DNA of 64,000 bases from Francisella halioticida (GCF_002211785.1 NZ_CP022132.1:744001-808000), one strand, 5' to 3'. Counted from the stretch's first letter, positions 1 to 8,704 are shown. Program-made: numbers and translations. The notes: generated from the letters alone by a model not told the origin.

Positions 1-343
1 AGCTCAAGCTCTAGGTGATAAGTATGGTATTAATCGCTATGGTTTTTTATTACCAATGGATGAGGCTTTAGTTGAAATTGCTCTAGATTTAAGTGGTAGA
101 AACTATTGCTCATTTGAAGCAAACTTTGATCGTGAAATGGTTGGGGATTTATCTGTAGAGTTAGTAAAACATTTCTTTGTATCTTTTGCTGAAGGTCTAA
201 AGGCAACGCTACATATCAAAGTAACAGGTGAAAATACTCATCATATGATAGAGGCTTGTTTTAAGGGCTTAGGTAAGGTTCTTAAACAGGCAGTTGCTAA
301 AGATGGTATAGATGAGATTCCAAGCTCAAAGGGAGTATTATGA
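1..343 (+). CDS. hisB: Imidazoleglycerol-phosphate dehydratase, C-terminal part (5' end outside window)
   Basis: Open from the first base of the window in frame 2. The visible 113 residues contain PMDEALVEIALDLSGR and end in SSKGVL, the C-terminal hallmarks of HisB, which dehydrates imidazole glycerol phosphate to imidazole acetol phosphate in histidine synthesis. The His/Glu metal-ligand region HHMIEACFKGLG is visible. An internal ATG at 56 is not the start, because homology begins upstream of it. The stop TGA overlaps the hisH ATG (ATGA at 340-343), indicating translational coupling. Whether an N-terminal histidinol-phosphatase domain is fused, as in enterics, cannot be seen here. Confidence 0.93.
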   Translation, partial: AQALGDKYGINRYGFLLPMDEALVEIALDLSGRNYCSFEANFDREMVGDLSVELVKHFFVSFAEGLKATLHIKVTGENTHHMIEACFKGLGKVLKQAVAKDGIDEIPSSKGVL

Positions 344-936
344 TAGCGATAATAGATTGTTGTGGTAGTAACTTTGCTTCAATAAAATATGCCTTTGAAA
401 AGCTAGGGCAAGAAATAGTCTTAACGCATGATGCTGAAGTTATTAAAAAAGCAGCTTGTGTAATTTTTCCAGGTGTAGGACATGCTAAATCAGCAGTGGC
501 AAATTTAAAAAAGTATGACTTAGATAAGCTTATTCAACAACTAAAACAGCCGGTGTTAGGTATTTGTTTAGGAATGCAAATTATGTATAGTTTTTCTGAA
601 GAAGGAAATACAGCTTGTCTGGGTATTATTCCTGAGAAAGTAAAAGCTTTTAAGAAAACTCAAGGTTTTAGTATTCCACATATGGGTTGGAATAGCTTAC
701 AAAATATAAACAAAAATCATTTTTTATTTAAAGATATTGCAGAAGATGATTATGTATATTTTGTACATAGTTTTTATGCTGAACTTAATAGATTTAGCAT
801 CGCTACTAATGACTATATAAATGATTTCACTGCGATGGTAAATAAAGATAATTTTTATGGTATTCAGTTTCATCCTGAGAAGTCAGGTAATGTTGGGATG
901 AAGATTTTAGAGAATTTTATACAAGGAGTTTTGTAG
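340..936 (+). CDS. hisH: Imidazole glycerol phosphate synthase, glutaminase subunit HisH
   Basis: A class I glutamine amidotransferase of 198 residues, the usual HisH length. The nucleophile elbow GICLGMQ carries Cys76, and the His/Glu pair of the triad lies in FHPEKS (His178, Glu180). HisH hydrolyses glutamine and channels ammonia to HisF, which makes IGP and AICAR from PRFAR. Its start overlaps the hisB stop by four bases. An AAGGAG-like ribosome site for hisA lies inside its last codons. Cytoplasmic. Function is known from the family; the motifs are seen directly. Confidence 0.96.
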   Translation: MIAIIDCCGSNFASIKYAFEKLGQEIVLTHDAEVIKKAACVIFPGVGHAKSAVANLKKYDLDKLIQQLKQPVLGICLGMQIMYSFSEEGNTACLGIIPEKVKAFKKTQGFSIPHMGWNSLQNINKNHFLFKDIAEDDYVYFVHSFYAELNRFSIATNDYINDFTAMVNKDNFYGIQFHPEKSGNVGMKILENFIQGVL

Positions 937-1662
937 ATGAATATATTTCCAGCGATAGATCTTATAAATGGCAAATGTGTTCGTTTAGAAAACGGTGATT
1001 TTAATAAAACCACTACTTATGAGCTTGAGCCAAAAGATGTCGCAAAAGCATATCAACAAGCAGGCACTGAGTTTATCCATGTTGTAGATTTAGATGGTAC
1101 TAAAAAAGGCCAAACTTGTCAGTTTGTAACTATCCAACAGATTAGAAAAAACTGTAATATGATTCTACAAGTTGGTGGTGGTGTCAAAGATTTTGAGACT
1201 ATCGAAAAGCTTTTAGAAATTGGTGTTGATAGGGTGGTTGTTGGTAGTTTAGCTGTTAAAGATATAGCTTTAACAAAGAAGTTTTTTGAGAAATATGGAG
1301 CTGAGAAGATAGTTTTAGCTTTGGATGTATTTATCAAAGAAGGAGTTCCTTATATAGCAACTCATGGCTGGCAAGAATCTAGCACAACAACTTTAGATGA
1401 AATATTACAGACTTATCTTGGTGCTGGTCTTGAGTATGTCTTATGTACTGATATTTCTCGTGATGGTATGCTGCAAGGTCCAAATTTTGAGTTATATAGA
1501 ATCTATTCATCTATTTATCCAGATATTCAGTTTATGGCTTCTGGCGGGGTTGGAACTTTAAAGGATTTAGAAATATTAAAAGCGCAAAATACTTATGGTG
1601 TCATTATTGGTAAGGCTCTTTATGAAAATAAATTTACACTACAAGAGGCTTTAGGATGTTAA
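937..1662 (+). CDS. hisA: ProFAR isomerase HisA
   Basis: A TIM-barrel isomerase of 241 residues that converts ProFAR to PRFAR. It opens with MNIFPAIDLINGKCVRL, placing the catalytic Asp at residue 8. The second acidic site lies in CTDISRDGM near residue 170, and the phosphate loops are VGGGVKD and ASGGVGT. It starts directly after the hisH stop, with AGGAG about 10 bases upstream. It overlaps hisF by seven bases, consistent with a single polycistronic mRNA. HisA and HisF are ancient paralogues, and both half-barrel signatures can be followed in each. Confidence 0.96.
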   Translation: MNIFPAIDLINGKCVRLENGDFNKTTTYELEPKDVAKAYQQAGTEFIHVVDLDGTKKGQTCQFVTIQQIRKNCNMILQVGGGVKDFETIEKLLEIGVDRVVVGSLAVKDIALTKKFFEKYGAEKIVLALDVFIKEGVPYIATHGWQESSTTTLDEILQTYLGAGLEYVLCTDISRDGMLQGPNFELYRIYSSIYPDIQFMASGGVGTLKDLEILKAQNTYGVIIGKALYENKFTLQEALGC

Positions 1663-2429
1663 CAAAAAGAATAATTGCATGTCTTGATGTCAAAGATGGC
1701 GTAGTTGTTAAAGGTGTGAAATTTAGAAATCATAGAATTATTGGCGATATTATTGAGCTGGCTCAGAAATACTCAGATGCAGGAGCAGATGAGCTGGTAT
1801 TTTATGATATTGGAGCCAGTCCAGATAATAAGTTACTTTCTATCAAATGGATACGAGAGATAGCCAAAAAGATAAATATCCCATTTTGTGTAGCTGGTGG
1901 AATTAAGTCCGTAGAGAATGCTCGAGCTATATTAAATGAAGGAGCAGATAAAATATCTGTCAATTCTACAGCATTAGCTAGACCTGATTTGATAGATGAG
2001 CTAGTTTATGAGTTTGGTACTCAATGTGTAGTAGTTGGAGTAGATAGTAAATTTATCGATGGTGAATTTAAAGTTTGCCAATATACAGGCAGTGCTGATA
2101 AGACTGTGCAGACATTATTAGATCCTGTTAGTTGGGCAAAAGAAGTTGAGTCTCGTGGTGCTGGTGAAATAGTTCTTAATTGTATGAATCATGATGGTGT
2201 CAAGGGTGGTTATGATCTAGAGCATCTGAGAGAAGTTCAATCAAACGTTTCAATACCTGTTATTGCTTCTGGTGGAGCTGGTCAGATTCAGCATTTTATT
2301 TATGTATTTAAGCATACCGATATTGATGGCGCTTTGGCAGCAAGTGTATTTCACGATGACATTATTGCTATACCTGAGTTAAAACAAGAGCTTTTTAAAA
2401 AAAATATACCGACAAGAATAGTAAAATAG
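1656..2429 (+). CDS. hisF: Imidazole glycerol phosphate synthase, cyclase subunit HisF
   Basis: A TIM-barrel protein of 257 residues, the normal HisF length. The N-terminal MLTKRIIACLDVKDG provides the catalytic Asp11, and VVVGVDSKF provides the second Asp near residue 130. The phosphate-binding loops FCVAGGIKS and IASGGAGQ are intact. It forms the synthase with HisH and releases AICAR to purine synthesis. Its ATG lies within the last codons of hisA, so the two are probably translationally coupled. No defect is seen. Confidence 0.97.
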   Translation: MLTKRIIACLDVKDGVVVKGVKFRNHRIIGDIIELAQKYSDAGADELVFYDIGASPDNKLLSIKWIREIAKKINIPFCVAGGIKSVENARAILNEGADKISVNSTALARPDLIDELVYEFGTQCVVVGVDSKFIDGEFKVCQYTGSADKTVQTLLDPVSWAKEVESRGAGEIVLNCMNHDGVKGGYDLEHLREVQSNVSIPVIASGGAGQIQHFIYVFKHTDIDGALAASVFHDDIIAIPELKQELFKKNIPTRIVK

Positions 2430-2437
2430 GATATAAA

Positions 2438-3061
2438 ATGGATAATAAAATTATAGAGTCTATAGCTTGGCAGAAAATGGATGATTTAGTTCCAGCTATT
2501 ATTCAATCAGCGATTGATAATAGTGTCTTAATGCTAGGCTATATGAATAAAGAATCTTTAGCAAAGACTTTAGAAATAGGTAAAGTAACATTTTATAGTC
2601 GTAGTAAAAAACGCCTATGGACCAAAGGTGAAGAAAGTGGTAATTTTCTGGAGCTAAGAGATATATCAGTTGACTGTGATAATGATTCTATACTTATGAA
2701 AACTATACCATATGGCCCAACTTGCCATACTGGTAGTAAATCATGTTTTACTAAAAGTGAAGAAGATAGCTCTTTGTATATAATAGATAAATTAGAAAAG
2801 TTAATAGCCGAAAGAAAAGGTTATTTGCCTGAGAATAGCTACTTGACTAGTTTATTTAAAGATGGTTTGCCAAGAATCGCTCAAAAAGTTGGCGAAGAAG
2901 GTGTAGAAGTTGTAATTGCTGCAATGGAGCAAGATTCAGATGAAGAGTTAATTTCTGAGACAGCGGACTTATTATTTCATTTATTAGTTTTACTTAGAGA
3001 GAAAGAAGTTTCATTAGAGCAAGTTTGCCAGAAGTTAGTTTCTAGGAATATTTCAAAATAA
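2438..3061 (+). CDS. hisI: Bifunctional phosphoribosyl-AMP cyclohydrolase / phosphoribosyl-ATP pyrophosphatase HisIE
   Basis: A fusion of 207 residues. The HisI part (about 1-115) includes the zinc/magnesium site with CHTGSKSCF, and the HisE part (about 118-207) has the helical pyrophosphatase core GEEGVEVVIAAMEQD and ETADLLFHLLVLL. It catalyses steps two and three of histidine synthesis. It is the last gene of the operon, eight bases after hisF with AGGAT before its ATG. No good terminator was seen downstream; the next 260 bases are non-coding. Confidence 0.96.
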   Translation: MDNKIIESIAWQKMDDLVPAIIQSAIDNSVLMLGYMNKESLAKTLEIGKVTFYSRSKKRLWTKGEESGNFLELRDISVDCDNDSILMKTIPYGPTCHTGSKSCFTKSEEDSSLYIIDKLEKLIAERKGYLPENSYLTSLFKDGLPRIAQKVGEEGVEVVIAAMEQDSDEELISETADLLFHLLVLLREKEVSLEQVCQKLVSRNISK

Positions 3062-3322
3062 TAATATCTTTATCAAAGCTAATCATTTTCATTCAGCTAT
3101 AGCAGTTGAATTAGTCTATATATAATGTAGAACTAGTCTTTAAGAATTTAGAATAATTAACATTAGATATGATTAATCCGAAAAAAATGTGTCATTCTAA
3201 GATTTGATCATAGAGTCTAATTTTAAGACTTATAATAAGTAGGTCCTATAGTATGATGAAAATAGTTTTAAAAGACATTCGGATTAAATATATACTAAAT
3301 AATAAGGGATTTATATTAAGTT
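3062..3322. other. Intergenic region with a spaced 10-bp inverted repeat
   Basis: About 260 bases without a gene after hisIE. TTAATCCGAA at 3173-3182 and its exact reverse complement TTCGGATTAA at 3278-3287 flank 95 bases. No open frame of note lies inside. The pair could be the ends of a small mobile or regulatory element, or chance in AT-rich DNA. Confidence 0.35.
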
Positions 3323-3760
3323 ATGGATATAAAGAAAATTTTAGAAGATAGTAATATTTCTAGTGCTTGTTTAGAGCAAGCTAACATCAGTTAAAAATAA
3401 TTATCAGAAATTATAAGTGATTATTTAAGTAGGATTGATGATTTTAAAAGTACCGCAAGTTATTTAGCCAATACCTTGCAACAGTATGATAATGTTCACT
3501 CTGTTAGATGGCGTGTAAAAGATCCAGCCCACCTTTTAAGAAAGATAGTAAGAAAGAAAAAAGAAGCAAATAAAAAGTATGCTGATATATCTGTCAAAAA
3601 CTATCTAAAAATAATTACAGATTTAATAGGAATAAGAGCCCTGCATTTATTCAAAAATGAGTGGGAAGACATTTATCACTATATAAATCAAAAGTATGAA
3701 ACTTATGAGAAAATAGTCTATATAAGAAAAGGTGATAATGAAGTAGCTGAACCTAAAGAT
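3323..3760 (+). pseudogene. RelA/SpoT-domain nucleotidyltransferase (alarmone synthetase-like), truncated
   Basis: An ATG at 3323 begins MDIKKILEDSNIS, but in-frame stops TAA at 3392 and TAA at 3398 interrupt it. The same frame then continues through LSEIISDYLSRIDDF and VHSVRWRVKDPAHLLRKIV to ITDLIGIRALHLFKNEW, which resembles the RelA_SpoT synthetase fold (small alarmone synthetase type). The frame is cut at 3760 by an insertion sequence, losing the C-terminal half. The downstream remainder was not found in the window. The family assignment rests on the DLIGIRALHLF region; whether the parent made (p)ppGpp or belonged to a toxin-like relative cannot be told. Confidence 0.72.
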
Positions 3761-4480
3761 TATAATGTCCCCAGAAAAAGCTACTGATTTTAGAAAGATT
3801 TTTATTCATAGATGTTAAACTTAACTAGATAAATTAGGAAATAGATAAATGAGTAAAAAAAGAGTAACGTATACAGCTGATTTTAAAGCTAAAGTAATTA
3901 TAGAATTGCTAGAAGGCGATATGACAGTTAATGAGATAGCAAGTAAGTATGATTTACTTCCTAAAAACGTGCATAATTAGAAGCAGAAATTTTTATCTAA
4001 TGCTTGCTTAGCATTTGATAAAAGCTCTGTTGTTAAGGAGTATAAGCAGGAAATAGATGAGCTTAGAAAAGATAAAGATGCAACAAGTAAAGAACTAGGC
4101 GAGGTAATAGTAGAGAGGGATTTTTTAATGGGAAAGCTAAAAAGCTTGGTATCATCAAATGATAGAGTAAACTCTGTAGATACTAAGCTAGAATTATCTT
4201 TAAATAATCAGCTTAAACTATTATCTGTATCTAAGAGTGTGTACTATTATACACCAATATCAAAATTTAGTAGTAATGATGATATTAAACTATTAAATGC
4301 AATAGATTTGATACATACTAAACATCCATATTATGGTACGATAAGGCTAGTAAAGTTGCTAAATAGATTAGGATTTCTAGTTGGAAGGAAGCTAATCAAA
4401 AGTGCTATGGAATTCATGGGTATTAAGGCATTGTATCCTAAAAAAAAGACAACTGTCATTAATAAGAAACACAAGAAATA
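3761..4480 (+). mobile_element. IS-A copy 1, left part (IS3 family), interrupted by IS-B
   Basis: The left end TATAATGTCCCC is identical to that of four other copies. The transposase frame from ATG 3849 matches the intact copies but carries a nonsense TGG-to-TAG change at 3978-3980 (Trp44). It is then cut after the HKKY codons by IS-B at 4481. The right remainder is at 5680-6016. Compared with the intact copy at 22023, about 260 bases of IS-A (including the first catalytic Asp region) are missing at the junction, so IS-B entry was accompanied or followed by a deletion. Confidence 0.9.
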
Positions 4481-4484
4481 TGAT

Positions 4485-5309
4485 CTACCCCGTCAATTTT
4501 GGACAGTTTACTACTTCATTTTCCATTATATATTCAAATTGATATGGAGTCATATAATTTATTGTAGAATGTCTCCTTTTTGTATTATAGTAAGCTTCAA
4601 TATATTCAAATATTGATAGTTTAGCTTCTTCTCTAGTTTTATAGCTTTCATCATGTACTAACTCTACTTTTAAAGTTCCAAAGAAACTTTCACAAGCAGC
4701 ATTATCGTAACAGCATCCTTTAGAGCTCATACTTGATAGTAGCCAGTGTTCTTTAATAATGTCTTGATATTGTTTGCTACAGTACTGTGACCCTTTATCA
4801 GAGTGTATAATCACACCACTAGGAAAATTTCTTCTAAATAATGCCATATTTAAAGCATTACAAACTAAATCCGCTTTCATCCTAGAATCCATTGCCCAAC
4901 CAATAACTGATCTTGAGAATAAATCTATAATCACACAAAGATACAGCCACCCCTCTTGTGTAGGTACATAAGTTATATCTGTAACCCACCTATGATTTAC
5001 AGATAAAGCAGTGAAGTTTTGTTCTAATAAATTATCATAAACATGTTTGTTGTGGTTAGAATCTGTAGTTTTCTTATGCTTACGAGCCGCTTTAGCATGT
5101 AAACCAAGTAATTTCATACGTTTTTGAGTAACTTTCCAACCCATATCTTTAAGCTCTTTGTATATCCTAACACTTCCATATCTAGATTTATGTTCATTAA
5201 AATAGCATCATCTAGTTCAGCATTGCCTTTTACCTATAGGTTTATGAATCCATCTGTAATATGAAGATGTGCTCACATTCAAAGATTTACATAGTGTTGT
5301 TACTGGCAT
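4485..5309 (-). pseudogene. IS-B transposase orfB (rve integrase catalytic domain), frameshifted
   Basis: The intact stretch of 219 residues has the DDE signature: VTDITYVPT, VIIHSDKGSQY and NAACESFFGTLKVE. The N-terminal section (from MPVTTLCKSLNVSTSSYYRW, start near 5309) lies in another frame, separated by one missing T in GCTATTTTAATGAAC near 5208 (minus strand). A further deletion near 5120 removes a short in-frame segment. IS3-family orfB is normally made as an OrfAB fusion by -1 frameshifting at an A6G site; such a site is visible near 5376. This copy should not make active transposase. Confidence 0.8.
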
Positions 5310-5325
5310 AACTTTATAATGCTCC

Positions 5326-5628
5326 TTAATAAAGGCGTACCTTACAGATTTTGCTTTGCAAAGTACGCTGTGCCTTTTTTAGTATTTTACGCTCTGTTTC
5401 TGCCTGTTTGAGTTTTTTCTTCAAATCAGTATTTTCAAAAGATAGTTGCTGGTACTGCGTTTTATAATCTATCTTTATTTCTTTCTGAGGGTTTGACATG
5501 GCTTTGGATATCCAACTGCAAATGGTTTTATATTTAACCCCTAAATTATCTGCTATTTCTCGTCTATTTGCATCTGGTTGTAAACATAATTTAACAGCTT
5601 CATCTTTAAACTCTTTTGTATATCTCAT
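5326..5628 (-). CDS. IS-B transposase orfA (HTH), C-terminus altered
   Basis: The frame opens at 5649, but ATG 5628 (MRYTKEFKDEAVKLCL) is the likely start, with AAGGAGACA just upstream. The helix-turn-helix RREIADNLGVKYKTICSWI is followed by a leucine-zipper-like coiled coil KQAETERKILKK. In the sister copy at 37.8 kb the C-terminus reads SAAYFAKQNL, the usual OrfA ending. Here a one-base deletion changes it to AQRTLQSKICKVRLY. The protein probably still binds ends but cannot support normal OrfAB production. Confidence 0.75.
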   Translation of the reverse strand: MRYTKEFKDEAVKLCLQPDANRREIADNLGVKYKTICSWISKAMSNPQKEIKIDYKTQYQQLSFENTDLKKKLKQAETERKILKKAQRTLQSKICKVRLY

Positions 5629-5679
5629 CTTGTCTCCTTTTCTTAACACCTAAGTGTCCCAAATAGGAGGGTATGATCA

Positions 5680-6016
5680 AGGAACTCAATATACAGCAAA
5701 AGAGCATATTAAAATATTATCTGATAATAAAATAAATAAATCTATGGATGCTAAAGGAAGATCTATAGATAATATTGCAATTGAGAGATTTTGGAGAACA
5801 CTGAAATATGAAAATGTTTATCCGGCATCATATATAACTATGAAAGAGGCTAAAGTAGGTATCAAAGAATATATTGATATTTACAACAATGAAAGACTAC
5901 ATTCTAGTATTGGATATATGACTCCTGATGAAGTATATTCTGGTATTTTAGATGCTGCATAAAAGCAAGGAATAAAAATATTTTATAAAGTGGTATTGAA
6001 TAACAGGGACAGTTTA
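5680..6016 (+). mobile_element. IS-A copy 1, right part
   Basis: Resumes at the DQGTQY codons (second catalytic Asp) and runs through IAIERFWRTLKYE to the normal stop at 5962, then to the right end GGGACAGTTTA at 6016. Residue 316 is Lys and the site near 377 is Pro (MTPDEV), a combination found in no other copy. The flanks of this copy (GAT left, AAC right) do not match. Confidence 0.9.
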
Positions 6017-6197
6017 AACCTAGTAACTAGATATTAATAATGAAAAACTCTTTATTTCTTTAAGAGTAATAAACTCTATTTAGATAATACATCCACTCAA
6101 TAACATCGTATTAACTTATTTTACAGGATAGAATAAAAAATATAATTTTAAAAACCTTATGGTTTGTTATGGTTGTAGGTAAGACAAATAATAGTAG

Positions 6198-6944
6198 TTA
6201 TATGTTGTATAGATTTTTATCCATCAAATGACTCGGTAATACATTTGAAAGCGAGTTGAGAATATTACTTGGCACTTTTGGGTTTTCATGTGCTAAATCT
6301 TGAATAAGCTTTTTAACTTTTTTTCTTTTAAGATTTTCTTGTGAACCACATAGATTACATGGAATTATTGGAAACTCTTCTTCTTTAGCAAATTCTATTA
6401 GATCACGTTCTTGAACTAATACCATAGGACGAATTACAGTATTTTCACCATCTTGAGTGATAAACTTAGGAGGCATGGATTTAATTTGACCTTGATATAA
6501 AATAGACATTAGTAGAGATTCAATTAAATCATCACGGTGATGGCCCAGGATGATTTTATCCATTTTATGCTCTTTTGCATATCTATAAATATTACCACGG
6601 CGAAGTCTTGAACAAAGTGAGCAATAAGTTTTACCTTCTGGTACTTTAGCCATTACTACACCGTATGTATTTTTTGTCTCAATCTCATAAGATACCCTAA
6701 GATTATCAAGGTATTTCCTAAGTTGGCTATCATCCCAGCCAGGTTGTGATTGATCTAACGTATACACATGAAGATCAATATCATAAGTTTTATCTTTGAT
6801 CAGCCCATGTAAAACTTTCAAAAGCCCAAAAGAATCCTTACCACCAGATAGGCAAAGCATTACTTTCTCACTTTTTTTGATAAGTTTATAGTCAGCAATA
6901 GCTTTAGTAATATAGTGACGTAGTTTTTTCTCAGTTTTTGTCAT
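6198..6944 (-). CDS. ttcA: tRNA 2-thiocytidine(32) synthetase TtcA
   Basis: A PP-loop ATPase of 248 residues that thiolates C32 of several tRNAs. The PP-loop SGGKDS is at residues 33-38. Family cysteines for the iron-sulfur cluster are seen in TYCSLCSRLRRG (near 112-115) and PCNLCGSQ (near 198), matching the three-Cys plan of TtcA rather than TilS. ILGHHRDD is the conserved mid-motif. The gene starts immediately after the smpB stop (6945), so the two are cotranscribed. Slightly shorter than the E. coli protein but complete. Confidence 0.93.
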   Translation of the reverse strand: MTKTEKKLRHYITKAIADYKLIKKSEKVMLCLSGGKDSFGLLKVLHGLIKDKTYDIDLHVYTLDQSQPGWDDSQLRKYLDNLRVSYEIETKNTYGVVMAKVPEGKTYCSLCSRLRRGNIYRYAKEHKMDKIILGHHRDDLIESLLMSILYQGQIKSMPPKFITQDGENTVIRPMVLVQERDLIEFAKEEEFPIIPCNLCGSQENLKRKKVKKLIQDLAHENPKVPSNILNSLSNVLPSHLMDKNLYNI

Positions 6945-7418
6945 TTATCGTTGAGCCTTTTTAAATAATCTACCTTTCTCAAGTGACCAATCTTTATCTT
7001 TTTGAGCTTGACGCTTATCATGTGTTTTTTTACCTTGAGCTAGAGCTATCTCTATTTTTACTTGAGGACCTTTCCAATACATAGCAAGTGGTACGCATGT
7101 TAGACCTTTCTGCTCAACTCTGCCCATAATTTTATCTATTTCACGACGGTTAAGTAGTAGTTTACGTGTGGTAGAAGCATCTGGTGTCACATAAGTAGAT
7201 GCTGATAGTAGAGGTGTGATTAGACAATTAAATAGCCAAGCTTCGCCATGCTTAATATGCACATGGCTATCTATCATCTGTACTTTGCCAGCTCTGATAC
7301 TTTTTACTTCCCATCCTTGTAGTACTATCCCAGCCTCAAACTTCTCTAAAATAGTATAATCGTGGAAAGCTCTTTTATTTCTAGCTATTGTTGCAGGAGA
7401 AGCTTTATGTTTACTCAT
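6945..7418 (-). CDS. smpB: SsrA-binding protein SmpB
   Basis: An OB-fold protein of 157 residues that delivers tmRNA to stalled ribosomes. Conserved segments are [33 protein letters not shown] and the C-terminal basic tail beginning [16 protein letters not shown], which folds into the mRNA channel. It is the first gene of a two-gene minus-strand unit with ttcA and is divergent from ratA, sharing a 74-base promoter region. No defect is seen. Confidence 0.96.
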   Translation of the reverse strand: MSKHKASPATIARNKRAFHDYTILEKFEAGIVLQGWEVKSIRAGKVQMIDSHVHIKHGEAWLFNCLITPLLSASTYVTPDASTTRKLLLNRREIDKIMGRVEQKGLTCVPLAMYWKGPQVKIEIALAQGKKTHDKRQAQKDKDWSLEKGRLFKKAQR

Positions 7419-7492
7419 AACTTTATTATTTTTTGTAAAAGATATACAATGTAACGCTATATATTATCAGCAAAACGCAAAATATTAAATAA

Positions 7493-7924
7493 ATGAATAA
7501 AGTTAATAAATCTGCAGTTGTAAATTATAGTGCTGCACAAATGTATGATCTTGTAAATGATATTAAAAATTATCCAGAATTTTTGCCAATGTGCTATGAC
7601 GTAGAGGTTTTTGAACATTCTGAAACAGAGGCAAAAGCATCTCTAAAGATTAAGTCTGGATTTGTTAAGTTAGATTTTGCTACACACAATACTATGGTAA
7701 GAAACGAGCATATTCATTTAAATATGATGAATGGACCTTTTAAAAGTTTGACAGGTGATTGGAAATTTGAACTTCAAGATGAGAAGTCATCTAAAGTTTC
7801 GTTAAATATGGAGTTTGTTTTTGAGAATAAATTTGTCGAAATGTCTCTTGGCCCAGTATTTCGTGGTTTAGCAGATAAAATGTTAGGAGCTTTTTGTAAG
7901 CGTGCGGAAGAGGTTTATAAATAG
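7493..7924 (+). CDS. ratA: RatA / COQ10-type START-domain protein
   Basis: A polyketide cyclase/START-fold protein of 143 residues. MNKVNKSAVVNYSAAQMYDLVNDI and the following NYPEFLPMC are the family opening, and LGPVFRGLADKMLGAFCKRAEE is the C-terminal helix. Homologues are annotated either as the ribosome anti-association factor RatA or as a ubiquinone-binding COQ10-like protein. The typical smpB / ratA / rnfH neighbourhood supports orthology, but not a choice between these roles. The TAG stop overlaps the GTG start of rnfH by one base. Confidence 0.88.
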   Translation: MNKVNKSAVVNYSAAQMYDLVNDIKNYPEFLPMCYDVEVFEHSETEAKASLKIKSGFVKLDFATHNTMVRNEHIHLNMMNGPFKSLTGDWKFELQDEKSSKVSLNMEFVFENKFVEMSLGPVFRGLADKMLGAFCKRAEEVYK

Positions 7925-8229
7925 TGAAAGTAGAAGTTATCTATGCTTTACCTAATGAGCAAAAATCTTTTTTTGTAGAGTTTGAGAAGTCTATTACAGT
8001 AAGACAAGCAATTCAGCTGTCAAAAGTATCACATAAGTATTCAGAGCTAGAAAATTTAGAAGAGCTGAAAGTTGGTATTTATAGTGAAATAGTTGATTTA
8101 GATCATCCTGTAAAAGATAAAGATAGAATTGAAATATATAGAGATTTAATTATCGACCCTAAACAAGCTCGTATGTTAAGAGCCGAACAAAAACGTAAAA
8201 GAGAAGGCATAAGAGGCTTTGGAGCATAA
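7924..8229 (+). CDS. rnfH: RnfH family protein (ubiquitin-like fold)
   Basis: A protein of 101 residues with VEVIYALPNEQKSFFVEFE at the start and EIYRDLIIDPKQARMLRAEQ at the end, both diagnostic of RnfH. GTG start at 7924 overlaps the ratA stop. Its molecular role is not established in the family; it is usually found beside ratA and smpB, as here. Its last bases overlap the next open frame, which may start within it. Confidence 0.9.
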   Translation: MKVEVIYALPNEQKSFFVEFEKSITVRQAIQLSKVSHKYSELENLEELKVGIYSEIVDLDHPVKDKDRIEIYRDLIIDPKQARMLRAEQKRKREGIRGFGA

Positions 8230-8704
8230 AAAAGCTTTTCAACGCAAAAATAATTGTCTAGAAGGTTTTGATTATTTACAATATGGTTATTATTATGTGA
8301 CGATTTGTACCAAAGATAGGATTAGTTTTTGTGAAATATCATCAAATGATCAGATGGTTTTGAATGATTGTGGAAAGATAGTTTTTGACGCGTTAAGAAA
8401 TGTTCCTAAATTCTATGAGTATGTATCACTAGATGAGTTTATAGTTATGTTTAATCATATTCATGTAATAGTTATAATACAAAAAGATGGCATTAATGTA
8501 GGGACAGAACATTATTCTGTCCTATTCAATTCAGATAAAGATCTTATAGTAGCACATTGTGCTACCACTACAAATCGTATTAATTTATTTCAGATTATTA
8601 AATCTTATAAAAATATTTGTACAAAACAAACTAGAGAATATATAAAAGATAATCCAGCTAAATGGCGTTTAGATAAGTATAATTGTGAGAATCAATGTGA
8701 GTAG
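8219..8704 (+). pseudogene. RAYT-like Y1 transposase (REP-associated tyrosine transposase family) lacking the catalytic Tyr segment
   Basis: An open frame of 161 codons from a possible TTG inside rnfH. YGYYYVTICTKDRISF and the HUH motif FNHIHVIVII (near residue 80) match the Y1_Tnp/RAYT family. LFQIIKSYKNICTKQ and REYIKDNPAKWRLDKYNC match its C-terminus. Between these two blocks the family normally carries the WQR-x-YYEHI segment that holds the nucleophilic Tyr; here KNICTKQTREYI joins the flanks directly, so the segment is deleted. MFNHIH also replaces the usual MPNHIH. It is probably inactive for transposition. It remains fully open and overlaps genes on both sides, so a domesticated role is possible but unproven. 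Confidence 0.7.

Larger units (their letters stand above)
4481..5679 (-). mobile_element. IS-B copy 1 (IS3 family, orfA/orfB), nested in IS-A
   Basis: The ends are TGATCTACCCCGTCAATTTT at 4481 and, read inward from the other side, TGATCATACCCTCC ending at 5679. These form imperfect inverted repeats beginning TG as in the IS3 family. Its orfA and orfB lie on the minus strand. Length is about 1199 bp against 1220 for the other copy, because of small internal deletions (for example the codons for PRVS are missing near 5120). No target duplication is present at this site. Confidence 0.88.

Noticed and set aside
1119-1337. Minus-strand frame inside hisA
   Set aside because: Opposite a conserved enzyme with full motifs; no independent support.
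3476-3787. Complete 103-residue gene from ATG-like start at 3476
   Set aside because: The same frame continues upstream through family-like sequence to stops, and its last codons (VPRKSY) are IS-A sequence; it is a pseudogene fragment.
4774-4971. Plus-strand 65-codon frame (also at 37242-37439)
   Set aside because: Antisense to the IS-B transposase catalytic domain; it repeats only because the IS is repeated.
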